Origin: Methanobrevibacter sp.
Lineage (GTDB): Archaea > Methanobacteriota > Methanobacteria > Methanobacteriales > Methanobacteriaceae
Reading direction: 5' to 3'
Assembly: GCF_017940815.1 (NCBI RefSeq)
Contig: NZ_JAGAXX010000051.1
Location: 1 to 64,000, forward strand
DNA: 64,000 bases
Each line of letters begins with the position of its first letter. Position 1 is the stretch's first letter. Positions 44,351 through 53,343 of this stretch are shown piece by piece. Position numbers and translations under genes: made by a program. The notes beneath the pieces were generated by a model. The model made no database searches. It was not told where the DNA came from and saw nothing but the letters and a program-made list of their open reading frames with translations.

Positions 44351-44357
44351 AATAGAT

Positions 44358-47300
44358 TTATTTTTTAAATTTTCTGATTGATGTTCCACAAGCTATGAAA
44401 AGAACCGCAAGCAATGCGACAATAGGATTACCTGTTGGCCTCATAATGTCTGTTTTGACAGGAGGCTTTTTAGGAACTGTCTTGTTGGTTTTGTTTACAG
44501 GAGTTTTAGGAGTTTTGTTTTCTATCACTTTGGTTTTATTGTGAGTTGTTTCATTATCAGTGAAATTTGAACCAGCAATGACAGTGTTTATGAAATCACC
44601 AACTTTAGTTGTCTTGAAGAACACTGTAAACTCACATGACTCGCCTGGATTTAAAACACCATCAAAATAGAATGTGTCTCCTTTTTTGGTCCATTTGCCA
44701 CCTTTATAACTCTTAAATATCAAACCGTCATAATCATTCTCTTTTACGAAGATATCTCCTAATTTACAGTCCCCTGTATTGGTAACTACAATCTTGAATG
44801 AAGTGATCTCACCTATTTTCACAATAGGAGTCAAAGAAATTTTTTTAACTGACAAGCTATGCCTGTACACTGTTGTAGTGTTGTTTGCTGTAGTGCCATT
44901 GACACCCTTGGAAGCTGCAACGACAGTATTTAGCAAGTTACCACTAGCTAAAGTCTTAAACCAGACTGTTAAAGTAGCATTTTTACCAATTCCAATAGTT
45001 CCATTGTATCTGAATACGTCGCCATCCTTAATCCATTTGCTACTGTCGGAATGCCTCACATATTGCAATTCTTTCGGATTGTACTTTTCATTTACAGTTA
45101 CATTGATTAGAGGACCTTTACCTGTGTTATTTACAGTTATATTGAATGCGACAGTGTCATGCACATAGACTGTCACGGTCTTGTTAAGATAGGTCTTGTT
45201 GACTGTCATGTTAGGCTTTTGGATAAGGAACAGGAACAGGCTTTGTGATGCTGGAGAAATCAAAGTAGAGAAATGATATAAAATGGTTGAACCATTCACC
45301 TCTTTTGTCTGGTCTTGATTTACTCTGAATCCATTGTCATAAAGTTCCAATATACGTTTCACTTCAGGGTGAACGCTTTTTCTAAAGTCACAGTCTGAAA
45401 AGATGTGAACTACCCTACTGTAATAGTCAGTACGAGAAATAGGTACCCAATTTGATTTGTCTTCGCTTTCAGGCCTTCCCTCCCATCCTTCAGGATATAA
45501 TGTGTAATTGTCCCCTTCATGAGAATATACGTCATCCATTGAATTGAATGAGTCATAAATCAATATTTTCAAGTATTCAACAATGCTTTCACCAGTTAAA
45601 ACATTGATTAAAGCATGCAAGGACTCATCATATGAACCATATTTAGGCAATAGGGAATTCCTTTCAAAGCACATCCCAATATATGAGTTGTTCATCAGAC
45701 GTGTAGAGTTACCAATATTATATTTTACGATTTCCGCCAATTCACTTGGAACAAATACTATGTTTTCCTTTGGAACTTCAATGTTTATTAGATCCAATGT
45801 TCCACTGTGGTAAATGTCATTACCATAACGCGCATTGTTATTGGAAAACTTGGAACTGTTAATTTTTGAATCATATGAATGAACAGCACCACCCATATTT
45901 GCGGAATTGTTTATGAAAGTACAGTTATCCATTTCAGTGTCAAGAGATGCAACAGCTCCCCCATAATTGACACATGAATTATTTACAAATTCCGTGTTTT
46001 GGATGAACTTATCTGCATGGAAATAGTAATAGTCACAAGAAACCGCTCCACCGGCATAGATTGCATGGTTCTTATAAAACACTGAATTGTTTATTATACA
46101 ATATCCCTCATCAATCCAATGAATGGCACCGCCCTTATATGCGAAGTTTTCAATGAATGTTGAATTATCGACTGTACCGTAAGCGTCTAAAGCAAGAGCC
46201 CCACCAACATAGTAAAGAGCATTGTTTTTTATGAAAGTAGACTCATTAATCAGAAGATTTTCTCCAATACCGTTAATAGCTCCACCTTCAACTGATGCAT
46301 TGTTTCCTTTGAATGTTGAGTTGTACACTACACCATGGTCTCCTTCCCAGTGAATTGCTCCACCATTGGATCCTGCAATGTTGTTTTCAAACTCACAGTT
46401 TTCCACTATTACATTGTGATCTTTAATGTTCAACGCACCACCATCCGCATAAGAACCTTGGCTAAATGCCATGTTCCAGGTGAATTTGGAATTGTTGATT
46501 AATGCATTGTCACCGTCACAATAGATGGCACCACCTTTTGCAGAACCTGGATTAGCATCTACCCAATTATTGAAAAACACTGAATTGTTAACTATACCAT
46601 TAGGAGCATCCCAATAGATAGCACCACCGGTACTCCTAGCCCTATTCTGGCCAAAATTGGTATGGTCTACTTCAACACCATCAGCTTTATAACTGACATA
46701 AATTCCAGCACCGCTTTCAGCATCATTTGAATCAAAATGGCTGTGTTCTATTTTATTGGCAGCATTAAGATAAAGCCCACCTCCAGATGAAGCGTGATTG
46801 TTGTGTAAACGAGATTGGTATATGTTTCCGTTTTCTCCTTCCCAGTAAACTGCACCACCTACTGAAGCTTTGTTTTCATCAATGTGCATGGAAAAAATTA
46901 ATTTCCCATCATCGCCTTTCCAATAGACAGCACCCCCATATTCCGCTTCATTAGCATGGAGTTCGGTATTGTCGATTATGCAATCATCTCCCTTGACGTA
47001 AACTGCACCTCCTTCTCTTTCAGCGTGGTTTTCATTGAATTTTGAGTTTGCAATATCTCCTTTTTTACCTCCCAAATAAACAGCCCCTCCATGAGCAGCT
47101 GAATTATTAGTGAATGTTGACTCAGCGATTAGCTGGTCTGTGATACTATCTGGAACATAAACCGCTCCTCCGAAAAACCTTGCGGTGTTTTCTATGAATT
47201 CACAATTTTGAATCTCAACGGGATTGCCAACATACAAAGCACCACCGTTACTGGTTGCACTATTTGACTTGAAAGTACAGTCAGTCAAACCACCGTCTTT

Positions 47301-47903
47301 TCCTTGCCAGTTTATTGCTCCCCCTGAGGCACCGTCATTGTCTATAAAGCTGCAGTTAAAGAAGTACACATTATCTCCATAAATATGGATAGGTCCATCT
47401 GATGTATCGTGTCCGTTGATAAATTTTATATCCATGAAAATGATATTGCTACCGGTGACCAACAACAGATTTTTAACTCCGCCCCCATCAATCGTATGGC
47501 CGTGACCATTGACTATAAGGGGCTTGTTGAATTGAATTCCCATATCCATAGCGGGATCATCATCCCATCTACCTGGAGTGTATTTATAGTCATGAGTCAA
47601 GTCGTACTCTCCATCTGCATAATAAGTATAGTACCACAGGTAGTAAAGAGGATCCTCACCAGCACCCAATACTTCCTCATTTGATGCACCCAACTTATTA
47701 TTAGACAATTTGGAGTTCTTTACATCATTAACACTTGCTTCATGAGTTTCTTCATGAACATCATTTTTTTCAACCATCAAGTTACTGTCATCTGTTCCGA
47801 CCATAGATTTTTCAGTCAAGTTATCTGCAGCCGCAACAGCATTTATACATAAGCATAATACACCAATTAATAATAAAATTGTTAATAGTTTATTAAATTT
47901 CAT
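44358..47903 (-). CDS. Beta-helix surface protein with thioester-like domain, two DUF11 repeats and membrane anchor
   Basis: An 1181-residue protein. Residues 1-25 are a signal peptide (MKFNKLLTILLLIGVLCLCINAVAAAD); ATG 47903 is chosen over 47936 because it begins this peptide and matches the paralogue at 51439. Beta-helix repeats with GGA(I/V)YW run from about 120 to 700. Then comes a roughly 170-residue domain with Cys745 (GMCFE) and Gln887 (PASQSLF), conserved in the paralogue and similar to thioester domains. Two DUF11 domains follow. The end is TGNPIVALLAVLFIACG plus RKFKK, a membrane anchor with basic stop. It should project from the cell surface. It shares about 310 bp of 5' DNA with the next gene. 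Confidence 0.85.
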   Translation of the reverse strand: MKFNKLLTILLLIGVLCLCINAVAAADNLTEKSMVGTDDSNLMVEKNDVHEETHEASVNDVKNSKLSNNKLGASNEEVLGAGEDPLYYLWYYTYYADGEYDLTHDYKYTPGRWDDDPAMDMGIQFNKPLIVNGHGHTIDGGGVKNLLLVTGSNIIFMDIKFINGHDTSDGPIHIYGDNVYFFNCSFIDNDGASGGAINWQGKDGGLTDCTFKSNSATSNGGALYVGNPVEIQNCEFIENTARFFGGAVYVPDSITDQLIAESTFTNNSAAHGGAVYLGGKKGDIANSKFNENHAEREGGAVYVKGDDCIIDNTELHANEAEYGGAVYWKGDDGKLIFSMHIDENKASVGGAVYWEGENGNIYQSRLHNNHASSGGGLYLNAANKIEHSHFDSNDAESGAGIYVSYKADGVEVDHTNFGQNRARSTGGAIYWDAPNGIVNNSVFFNNWVDANPGSAKGGAIYCDGDNALINNSKFTWNMAFSQGSYADGGALNIKDHNVIVENCEFENNIAGSNGGAIHWEGDHGVVYNSTFKGNNASVEGGAINGIGENLLINESTFIKNNALYYVGGALALDAYGTVDNSTFIENFAYKGGAIHWIDEGYCIINNSVFYKNHAIYAGGAVSCDYYYFHADKFIQNTEFVNNSCVNYGGAVASLDTEMDNCTFINNSANMGGAVHSYDSKINSSKFSNNNARYGNDIYHSGTLDLINIEVPKENIVFVPSELAEIVKYNIGNSTRLMNNSYIGMCFERNSLLPKYGSYDESLHALINVLTGESIVEYLKILIYDSFNSMDDVYSHEGDNYTLYPEGWEGRPESEDKSNWVPISRTDYYSRVVHIFSDCDFRKSVHPEVKRILELYDNGFRVNQDQTKEVNGSTILYHFSTLISPASQSLFLFLIQKPNMTVNKTYLNKTVTVYVHDTVAFNITVNNTGKGPLINVTVNEKYNPKELQYVRHSDSSKWIKDGDVFRYNGTIGIGKNATLTVWFKTLASGNLLNTVVAASKGVNGTTANNTTTVYRHSLSVKKISLTPIVKIGEITSFKIVVTNTGDCKLGDIFVKENDYDGLIFKSYKGGKWTKKGDTFYFDGVLNPGESCEFTVFFKTTKVGDFINTVIAGSNFTDNETTHNKTKVIENKTPKTPVNKTNKTVPKKPPVKTDIMRPTGNPIVALLAVLFIACGTSIRKFKK

Positions 47904-48079
47904 TTTTGCCCTCAAATGAGAGTCAAACCAAAACATAAACTAATCAAATACCTAATTTAATAATATAAATTAAATTTATTCCAGTTAATTTAAACCTCAT
48001 ATAAATAATATACACAATCATCAGCATGCAATTCAAAACGAGACACAACCAAATCCGAGTTTGATCATACTCATATCAA

Positions 48080-48112
48080 CAGCACTAGACCGGAGAATAC
48101 CAATCATATTCA
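48080..48112. repeat. 33-bp block identical to 51618-51650
   Basis: It begins CAGCACTAGACCGGAGAATA and lies about 180 bp upstream of the 47903 start, within a larger duplicated 5' region. It is unusually GC-rich for this spacer and fully conserved, which suggests function. Confidence 0.75.
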
Positions 48113-48626
48113 AGTAAAAATTTTATCTGAACATTTGATTTTTATATTTAACATAAGATTTGATTTAACCCAATAAATCTTTAATATATTATTTAAATTA
48201 ATAATTTTTTAATTAAATATTAAATTTTAATTAAAAATAAATATCGTTATAACAATAAATAATATTATTGCATAATAAATTATTTTAATCATATTATTTA
48301 AATGTTAATAATTAAAAAAATTAAAAAATATTGAACATAATTCATTTATAAAAAAATAATTGCATTTAATAACCCGCCTATAAAATTAAAAGAATCTACA
48401 AATAAAAGAATAATATTTATTACATGACAATATTTTTAATAAATACATGAAATATTTACAAAAAAAGAAGACATGTCCAGAATAATAAACATTTAATATA
48501 TTATTAAATAATTATCTATGTAACATGTTTCATACAAAATAAATATACATTATGCCTTTAAAAAAAAATAAGTCAATATACAATATGAAAAAATAATATA
48601 AAAATATTAATTTAAAAAAAAGAAGA

Positions 48627-48651
48627 TATAAGGAGTTAAAAACCCCTTATA
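48627..48651 (-). terminator. Terminator of the 48662 surface protein gene
   Basis: TATAAGG-A-GTT pairs with AAC-C-CCTTATA (one mismatch, 3-nt loop). It is followed on the minus strand by T-rich sequence. Confidence 0.65.
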
Positions 48652-48661
48652 CATTTATTTT

Positions 48662-51439
48662 TTATTTTCTTTTAAATCTAATTACCGGAATGATCAATGC
48701 AGCCAATAACAATAACAATGGATTACCAGTTGCATTTTCAACATTGGATTTCACTGTTTTAGCTTTTGTTGTTTTAGTAACCTTTTTATGATCCACAGTC
48801 TTGTTTTCAGGAACATCAGTCTCATTTTCTGGAACATCTGTTTCATTTTCAGGAACGTCAGTCTCATTCTTAGGTACAACTGTCACATTAGTTGTGTTTG
48901 TACTGTTGACTGTATCATTAGTTAGATTATTTCCTGCAGTTACATTGTTGACCTTGAATCCCTCGGTTAATGCTTCAAATACAACAGTGAACTTAGCTGT
49001 TTGATTTGCTTTAAGAGCACCCTTGTAAACAAACTTGCCGTTGCCCTCATAAGACCATTTGCCTGTTTCATCGACAAAGTGATCATATTTCAAACCGTCA
49101 GTGTAATCGCTGTCAATAACATAAACACCTGTTAATGTACAGTTACCTGTATTGTTAACGGTAATGTCAAAGCTGACCAAGTCACCAACTTTTGCAGTTA
49201 CATTGTTTGATATTTTCTCAACAGTCATATTAGGCACAACTGAACTGATGTTGTATAACAGCAAGTTCTGGGTTGCTTGAGGCACAATAACGGATTTGAA
49301 TGTGTATTGCACGAAGGAACCATCATCCTGTTTTTCAATATATACGTCAGGCAGTGATTCGCCGTTGTTGAATCTGGCCAATACATCCTTAACGATTTCG
49401 TTATCGCTTGAAGTGTAATCGGTTTCAGTGAATATGTGCACTAATTTTGCGAAATCCTCATACTCATATTTATCACCATAATGATAAACCAATAATTTAA
49501 GGTATTCACCGACTTGCTCTTGAGTGACTGCGTTTTTGACTGCAGAAACATCACTTCTTAAAACACCGAATGTAGGTGCATCAGTGAGTTCCTCAACACA
49601 GTATGCAACATATCCGTCAGCATAAGCAATGTTTCCATCTTCACTGGTTGTAATCTTGATTTTTTCATTATTTCCAAATTGAACAGGAATTTGCGGAGTT
49701 GCACTTGTTGCCATCAATAAATCGTTGTCAATAATGACAAGCTCGCCTAAATTCTTGTTGCCGGACAATTCCAATGTGTCTTCAGCCAATACAACCCAAT
49801 TGTTGTTAGCCTGGTTTTCATTGAATTCACAATTTTTTAAGGTAGCGTTAATTGTATAAATTGCACCGCCGTGATCAGCACTGTTTTCATTAAAGATTGA
49901 GTCGACTACAGTGACATAATTCATACTGATGGCTCCACCATAACCCATAGCTCTGTTATTTTCAAATACACAGTTGGATACAGTGTCTCCAGTACTTGCA
50001 CTGGATATAGCTCCACCACCGTAGTGATTTGCAATATTGTTTTTGAAAGTACAACCTTCAATAGTGTTATTATTACCAACCAATTGGATAGCACCAGAGG
50101 AGAGACCTACATTACCTTCAAATGTTGAATCGATGAAATGAATATTTTGAGCATATGAAAATATAGCTCCTCCTTTACTTTCATCAACTCCGTTTTTATC
50201 AAATATACAGTTATTTACAGTTACGTTTGTGATATTCTTACCGGATACAACTGGTGCAATATAAATTGCACCACCTCTTGCGGCCCAATTCTTATCAAAG
50301 GAACAATTTTCAATTAAGTTATCACTATTTCTAACATATATTGCTCCACCATTATCCCTAACAGCATTATTGCTGAACTTGGAATTTGAGATGGTGGTAT
50401 TAAACCCTTGGGAATAAATTGCTCCTCCAAAATTTGCATTTGAATTATCGTTAAATATTTGATTATTAGTAAAAGTACAATTGTCTATTACATTATTTGG
50501 ATTTACAGTGATTATTGCTCCACCATAACTTTTTGCAGTGTTGTGGTCGAAAGTGTTATTTTTTATTAAATTGTCACCAGCACGAGCGTATATTCCTCCA
50601 GCATATCCATTACTAGCACGATTTCTTGTAAATGAGTTATCAGCAATGAGAGCTCCACCATAATTATAGATGTTTATTGCTCCACCTTGACTTCCGGCAT
50701 TATTTTCAAACTTATTGTTAATAATTTTAGCATATGGTCCGTCAATTGCTATTGCACCACCATAAGTTGCTTCACATCCTTCAAAGTTTGAGTTTGTGAT
50801 TTGTGTGTTTTTACCTTTTGAGTAGATTCCACCACCATATGTGATAGGGTCATTGGTTTTTATGGTACAACCGTCAACAGTTAAATTATTTCCAGAGTTG
50901 CAGATTGCTCCACCACACCAGTTATTTGCACCTTGTGCGGTTGTTGCAACAACTCCCCCACCATTAATCAATGTCAATCCTTGAAGTGTAATTCCATTCT
51001 TTGAAAGCACAAATATAGACTCTTGTTTTTGAGCATCAAATATTGGATTTGCTCCTTCATAAGCCTTTACGGTAGTGTTTTCCTTCAAGTCAATGTTACG
51101 GTTTTTTGCACCTTTGTAAGTACCGTCCATTACATAAATAACATCATTTTCCTTATAGTTTGCGTTATTTGTTACTGATTTTATATCAGAATAAGGACTT
51201 GTTTCAGATCCATCTCCTCCGGATGCACCTGCCTTAACATACCAACTGTTACCTGCACTCAATACCTCATCATCTGATGACTGTAACTTGTCAGAAACGT
51301 CTTCATGTTCAACCGCCAAATTTCCATCTTCTGCTCCAACCGCATGACTGTCCACATCATCAGCAGCTGCAACAGCACCCATAAATAAGCATATTACACT
51401 AATTAATAATAAAATCTTAAATAGTTTATTAAATTTCAT
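48662..51439 (-). CDS. Beta-helix surface protein with thioester-like domain, one DUF11 repeat and membrane anchor
   Basis: A 925-residue paralogue of the 44358 gene. Its order is signal peptide (MKFNKLFKILLLISVICLFMGAVAAAD), a DUF1565-like opening (WYVKAGASGGDGSETSPYSDI), beta-helix to about 560, a thioester-like domain with Cys614 (AYCVEE) and Gln724 (QATQNLL), one DUF11 repeat (NMTVEKISNNVTAKVGDLVSF), three NETDVPE repeats as a stalk, and the anchor TGNPLLLLLAALIIPVI plus RFKRK. ATG 51439 is preferred to 51451. It is monocistronic, with an upstream region nearly copied from the neighbour. Confidence 0.85.
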   Translation of the reverse strand: MKFNKLFKILLLISVICLFMGAVAAADDVDSHAVGAEDGNLAVEHEDVSDKLQSSDDEVLSAGNSWYVKAGASGGDGSETSPYSDIKSVTNNANYKENDVIYVMDGTYKGAKNRNIDLKENTTVKAYEGANPIFDAQKQESIFVLSKNGITLQGLTLINGGGVVATTAQGANNWCGGAICNSGNNLTVDGCTIKTNDPITYGGGIYSKGKNTQITNSNFEGCEATYGGAIAIDGPYAKIINNKFENNAGSQGGAINIYNYGGALIADNSFTRNRASNGYAGGIYARAGDNLIKNNTFDHNTAKSYGGAIITVNPNNVIDNCTFTNNQIFNDNSNANFGGAIYSQGFNTTISNSKFSNNAVRDNGGAIYVRNSDNLIENCSFDKNWAARGGAIYIAPVVSGKNITNVTVNNCIFDKNGVDESKGGAIFSYAQNIHFIDSTFEGNVGLSSGAIQLVGNNNTIEGCTFKNNIANHYGGGAISSASTGDTVSNCVFENNRAMGYGGAISMNYVTVVDSIFNENSADHGGAIYTINATLKNCEFNENQANNNWVVLAEDTLELSGNKNLGELVIIDNDLLMATSATPQIPVQFGNNEKIKITTSEDGNIAYADGYVAYCVEELTDAPTFGVLRSDVSAVKNAVTQEQVGEYLKLLVYHYGDKYEYEDFAKLVHIFTETDYTSSDNEIVKDVLARFNNGESLPDVYIEKQDDGSFVQYTFKSVIVPQATQNLLLYNISSVVPNMTVEKISNNVTAKVGDLVSFDITVNNTGNCTLTGVYVIDSDYTDGLKYDHFVDETGKWSYEGNGKFVYKGALKANQTAKFTVVFEALTEGFKVNNVTAGNNLTNDTVNSTNTTNVTVVPKNETDVPENETDVPENETDVPENKTVDHKKVTKTTKAKTVKSNVENATGNPLLLLLAALIIPVIRFKRK
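48810..48872. repeat. Three 21-bp tandem repeats encoding NETDVPE
   Basis: Units at 48810-48830, 48831-48851 and 48852-48872 differ by a few bases. They encode an acidic stalk before the membrane anchor. Copy number could vary between strains. Confidence 0.85.
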
Positions 51440-52157
51440 TTTTTCCCTCAAATGAGAGTCAAATCAAAATATAAACTAATCAAACAATAATTTAATAATA
51501 ATATAAATTAAATTTATTTCCAGTTAATTTAAACATCATACAAATAATATACACAATCATCAGCATGCTAATCAAGACGAAACATGACTAAATCATTTTA
51601 ATCATGCCCATGATGAGCAGCACTAGACCGGAGAATACCAATCATATTCAGGTAAAATTTTATCTGAACATTTGATTTTTTATATTCACTATAATATTGA
51701 TTTAACCCAATAAATCTTTAATATATTATTTAAATTAATACCTTTTTTAATTAAATTTTAAAATTTAATCAAAATTAGATAATAAAAATTATCCAATCCA
51801 CAATAAATATATACAAAATACAATATTATTGCATATTTAACATATTTTAATAATAATATTTAAAGTTTAATATCAAAAATATTTATTAAAATTATTAAAA
51901 TATTGAACATATTTAAAATTAAATAAAAAAAATATTTTTTAAAATAAGTACATTTTAATTGAAAAATAAAGATTAAAATGTTAAAAAAAATATACATATT
52001 AAAAATATATCACAAAATTATGAAAATTATCAAAATACAAAAAAATTTCAAAATACAAATATTTCAAATTAAGGTATAATATTTTATACTAAATTAAGAA
52101 ATATATTACAAAAAATAAACAGAAAAAATTATAAAAAAAATAGTGAAAAGAAATGGA
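51440..52157. other. Long gene-free AT-rich region with duplicated 5' segment
   Basis: About 718 bp. The part from 51440 to about 51765 is the second copy of the duplicated upstream region. From there to 52150 it is almost pure A/T with no ORF, RNA or repeat I can recognise. Confidence 0.7.
51618..51650. repeat. 33-bp block identical to 48080-48112
   Basis: The second copy, about 180 bp upstream of the 51439 start, at the same relative position as the first copy. Confidence 0.75.
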
Positions 52158-52173
52158 TTATTCTTCGATCCAT
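52153..52173 (-). terminator. Hairpin over the stop codon of the flavodoxin gene
   Basis: ATGGAT (52153-52158) and ATCCAT (52168-52173) flank the TAA stop with a 9-nt loop. The minus-strand continuation is T-rich. Confidence 0.5.
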
Positions 52174-52664
52174 GCTTTTACGGTATCCTTTGCACTGCCC
52201 ACACTGGCGCCAGGAATGGACAATCCTCTTTTGATTTCAGCACCTTCACATAATTTGGCCAAATCCTTTTGTGATGAGCCAAAACCGGACCCCTCATGAG
52301 TCACAAATGGTTTTACGACTTTGCCTGTAAAGTCAAGTTGTTCCAATTGTGTAAACATAGGCATTGGCAATGTTCCCCACCAGTTTGGAAAACCTATGTA
52401 AATTGTGTCATACTGATCAATGCTTTCAAGGGTTTCCTTAATTTCAGGCCTTGCTCCAGCTTGCTGTTCCTTTTTGGCAACATCAATGCATTTCATGTAA
52501 TCTGCAGGATATTCAACTGCAGGTTCCACTTTAAATAAGTCTGCACCATCCAATTCCTGAATGTATTCGGCAATCACTTCAGTGTTTCCTTTTTCTATGT
52601 TTTTAAGTTCACCACCAAAGTAGTTTTCACCGTTTCTTGAAAAGTAAATTACTAAGCTTGACAT
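52158..52664 (-). CDS. Flavodoxin-like protein (Flavodoxin_4 type)
   Basis: A 168-residue flavodoxin-fold protein. VIYFSRNGENYFGG is the FMN phosphate loop region, YDTIYIGFPNWWGTLPMPM (about 91-109) the flavin-stacking loop, and VKPFVTHEGSGFGSS the third FMN contact, as in PF12682 proteins annotated as flavodoxins or NAD(P)H reductases. It is a cytosolic electron carrier or reductase. Its promoter carries a TGTTG-N7-CAACA repeat beside TATA and, 40 bp further up, a partial TTTAGG-type site, which would fit control by redox state and metal supply. Confidence 0.85.
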   Translation of the reverse strand: MSSLVIYFSRNGENYFGGELKNIEKGNTEVIAEYIQELDGADLFKVEPAVEYPADYMKCIDVAKKEQQAGARPEIKETLESIDQYDTIYIGFPNWWGTLPMPMFTQLEQLDFTGKVVKPFVTHEGSGFGSSQKDLAKLCEGAEIKRGLSIPGASVGSAKDTVKAWIEE

Positions 52665-52709
52665 AATATTAACTCCTTGTTTATTGTTTAAGTTTTTTTA
52701 GTATATAAA

Positions 52710-52726
52710 TGTTGTTAATCGCAACA
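52710..52726. promoter_or_regulatory. TGTTG-N7-CAACA inverted repeat next to TATA box (copy 2)
   Basis: It directly abuts the minus-strand TATA box (52701-52710) of the flavodoxin gene. Spacing and flanks match the site at 1144-1160 before the hydrolase. Confidence 0.5.
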
Positions 52727-52749
52727 ATTAACCAAATATCCATTGATAA

Positions 52750-52765
52750 TTTAAGTTTACCTAAA
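52750..52765. promoter_or_regulatory. Imperfect TTTAGG-type site upstream of flavodoxin
   Basis: TTTAAGTTTACCTAAA differs by one base from the palindrome at 37349-37364. It lies about 40 bp upstream of the flavodoxin TATA box. Confidence 0.35.
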
Positions 52766-52857
52766 AAAAGCTCTTAAAAATGGAATTTTGGAAATCCTAA
52801 ATAGTAATATCTTTAAATAGAATAAATAAATAATATACTACATGTGGATACTTAAAA

Positions 52858-52889
52858 GAATTTTGTTCATTGGCGGATGACTCAGAAAT
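52858..52889 (-). repeat. 32-bp copy of adhesin coding sequence in a spacer
   Basis: Identical over 32 bp to 63969-64000, which encodes SESSANEQNS of the giant surface protein on the minus strand. Here there is no open frame around it. It may be a relic of a deleted or recombined adhesin gene. Flanking GTGGA/TCCAC and AGAATTT/AAATTCT allow it to fold as a hairpin. Confidence 0.6.
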
Positions 52890-52929
52890 TCTCTCCACAC
52901 ACTTGTTTTTAAAAAAATAAAAATAGAAA

Positions 52930-52945
52930 ACGTAATTATATACGT
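52930..52945 (-). terminator. Hairpin over the stop codon of the small anchored protein gene
   Basis: ACGTA-ATTATA-TACGT around the TAA stop, followed on the minus strand by TTTTCTATTTTTATTTTTTT. Confidence 0.55.
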
Positions 52946-53343
52946 CCTCTAAAAGGCAAAAATATACCTATTATAGCAATCAAACCGAAAACTATCGGAT
53001 TGCTAGTTTCATGCACTGTTAAATCTATAGGATTATGATGCTTTGAAGGAACTTCTGTTGATGCATTATCGTCATTGGTCACATTCCTGTCATAAATAAC
53101 ATCAACATCTATTTCTGTATTCACATCCTCATCTTCTGAATCTGAACTAGAATCAGCTGATGAATCTTCACTGCTTTGATCATCACTGCTTTGGTCTTCA
53201 CTGTCAGAAGATTCAGACAATGCATTATCATTATTTGAATCCTCGCTTAATGAGTCACCAGTACCATTATCCGCTGCAGCAACAATTCCACAGGATAGGA
53301 TTAACATGATCAGTATTGTTGATATTAAAAATTTCCTATTAAT
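52936..53343 (-). CDS. Small Ser/Asp-rich membrane-anchored surface protein; non-AUG start
   Basis: About 135 residues: signal peptide (NRKFLISTILIMLILSCGIVAAAD), a stretch of Ser, Asp and Glu (SSDDQSSEDSSADSSS...), Asn-X-Thr sites, and an anchor TSNPIVFGLIAIIGIFLPF plus RGRI. The first ATG (53307) would cut the signal peptide in half. GGAGG (53351-53355) lies 7 bases before an in-frame ATT (53341-53343), the natural start position. It lies just downstream of the giant DUF11 gene and its (S/G)NP anchor matches the two beta-helix proteins. Confidence 0.65.
   Translation of the reverse strand: MNRKFLISTILIMLILSCGIVAAADNGTGDSLSEDSNNDNALSESSDSEDQSSDDQSSEDSSADSSSDSEDEDVNTEIDVDVIYDRNVTNDDNASTEVPSKHHNPIDLTVHETSNPIVFGLIAIIGIFLPFRGRI

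Larger units (their letters stand above)
47904..48661. other. Long gene-free region with duplicated 5' segment
   Basis: About 758 bp, very AT-rich. The part nearest the 47903 start (to about 48215) is closely similar to 51440-51765 upstream of the paralogue. It includes a 33-bp identical block at 48080-48112 that holds the rare GC-rich CTAGACCGGAG. A TATA-like element is present. The rest (to 48620) shows nothing recognisable. Confidence 0.7.

Noticed and set aside
47904-52157. Long AT-rich spacers as a replication origin
   Set aside because: No origin-recognition-box repeats or adjacent cdc6/orc gene were seen. Base composition alone is not enough.
52851-52898. Small mobile element (MITE) bounded by GTGGA/TCCAC
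   Set aside because: Only one such copy is visible, there is no target duplication, and the core matches adhesin coding sequence, which is explained better as a gene relic.
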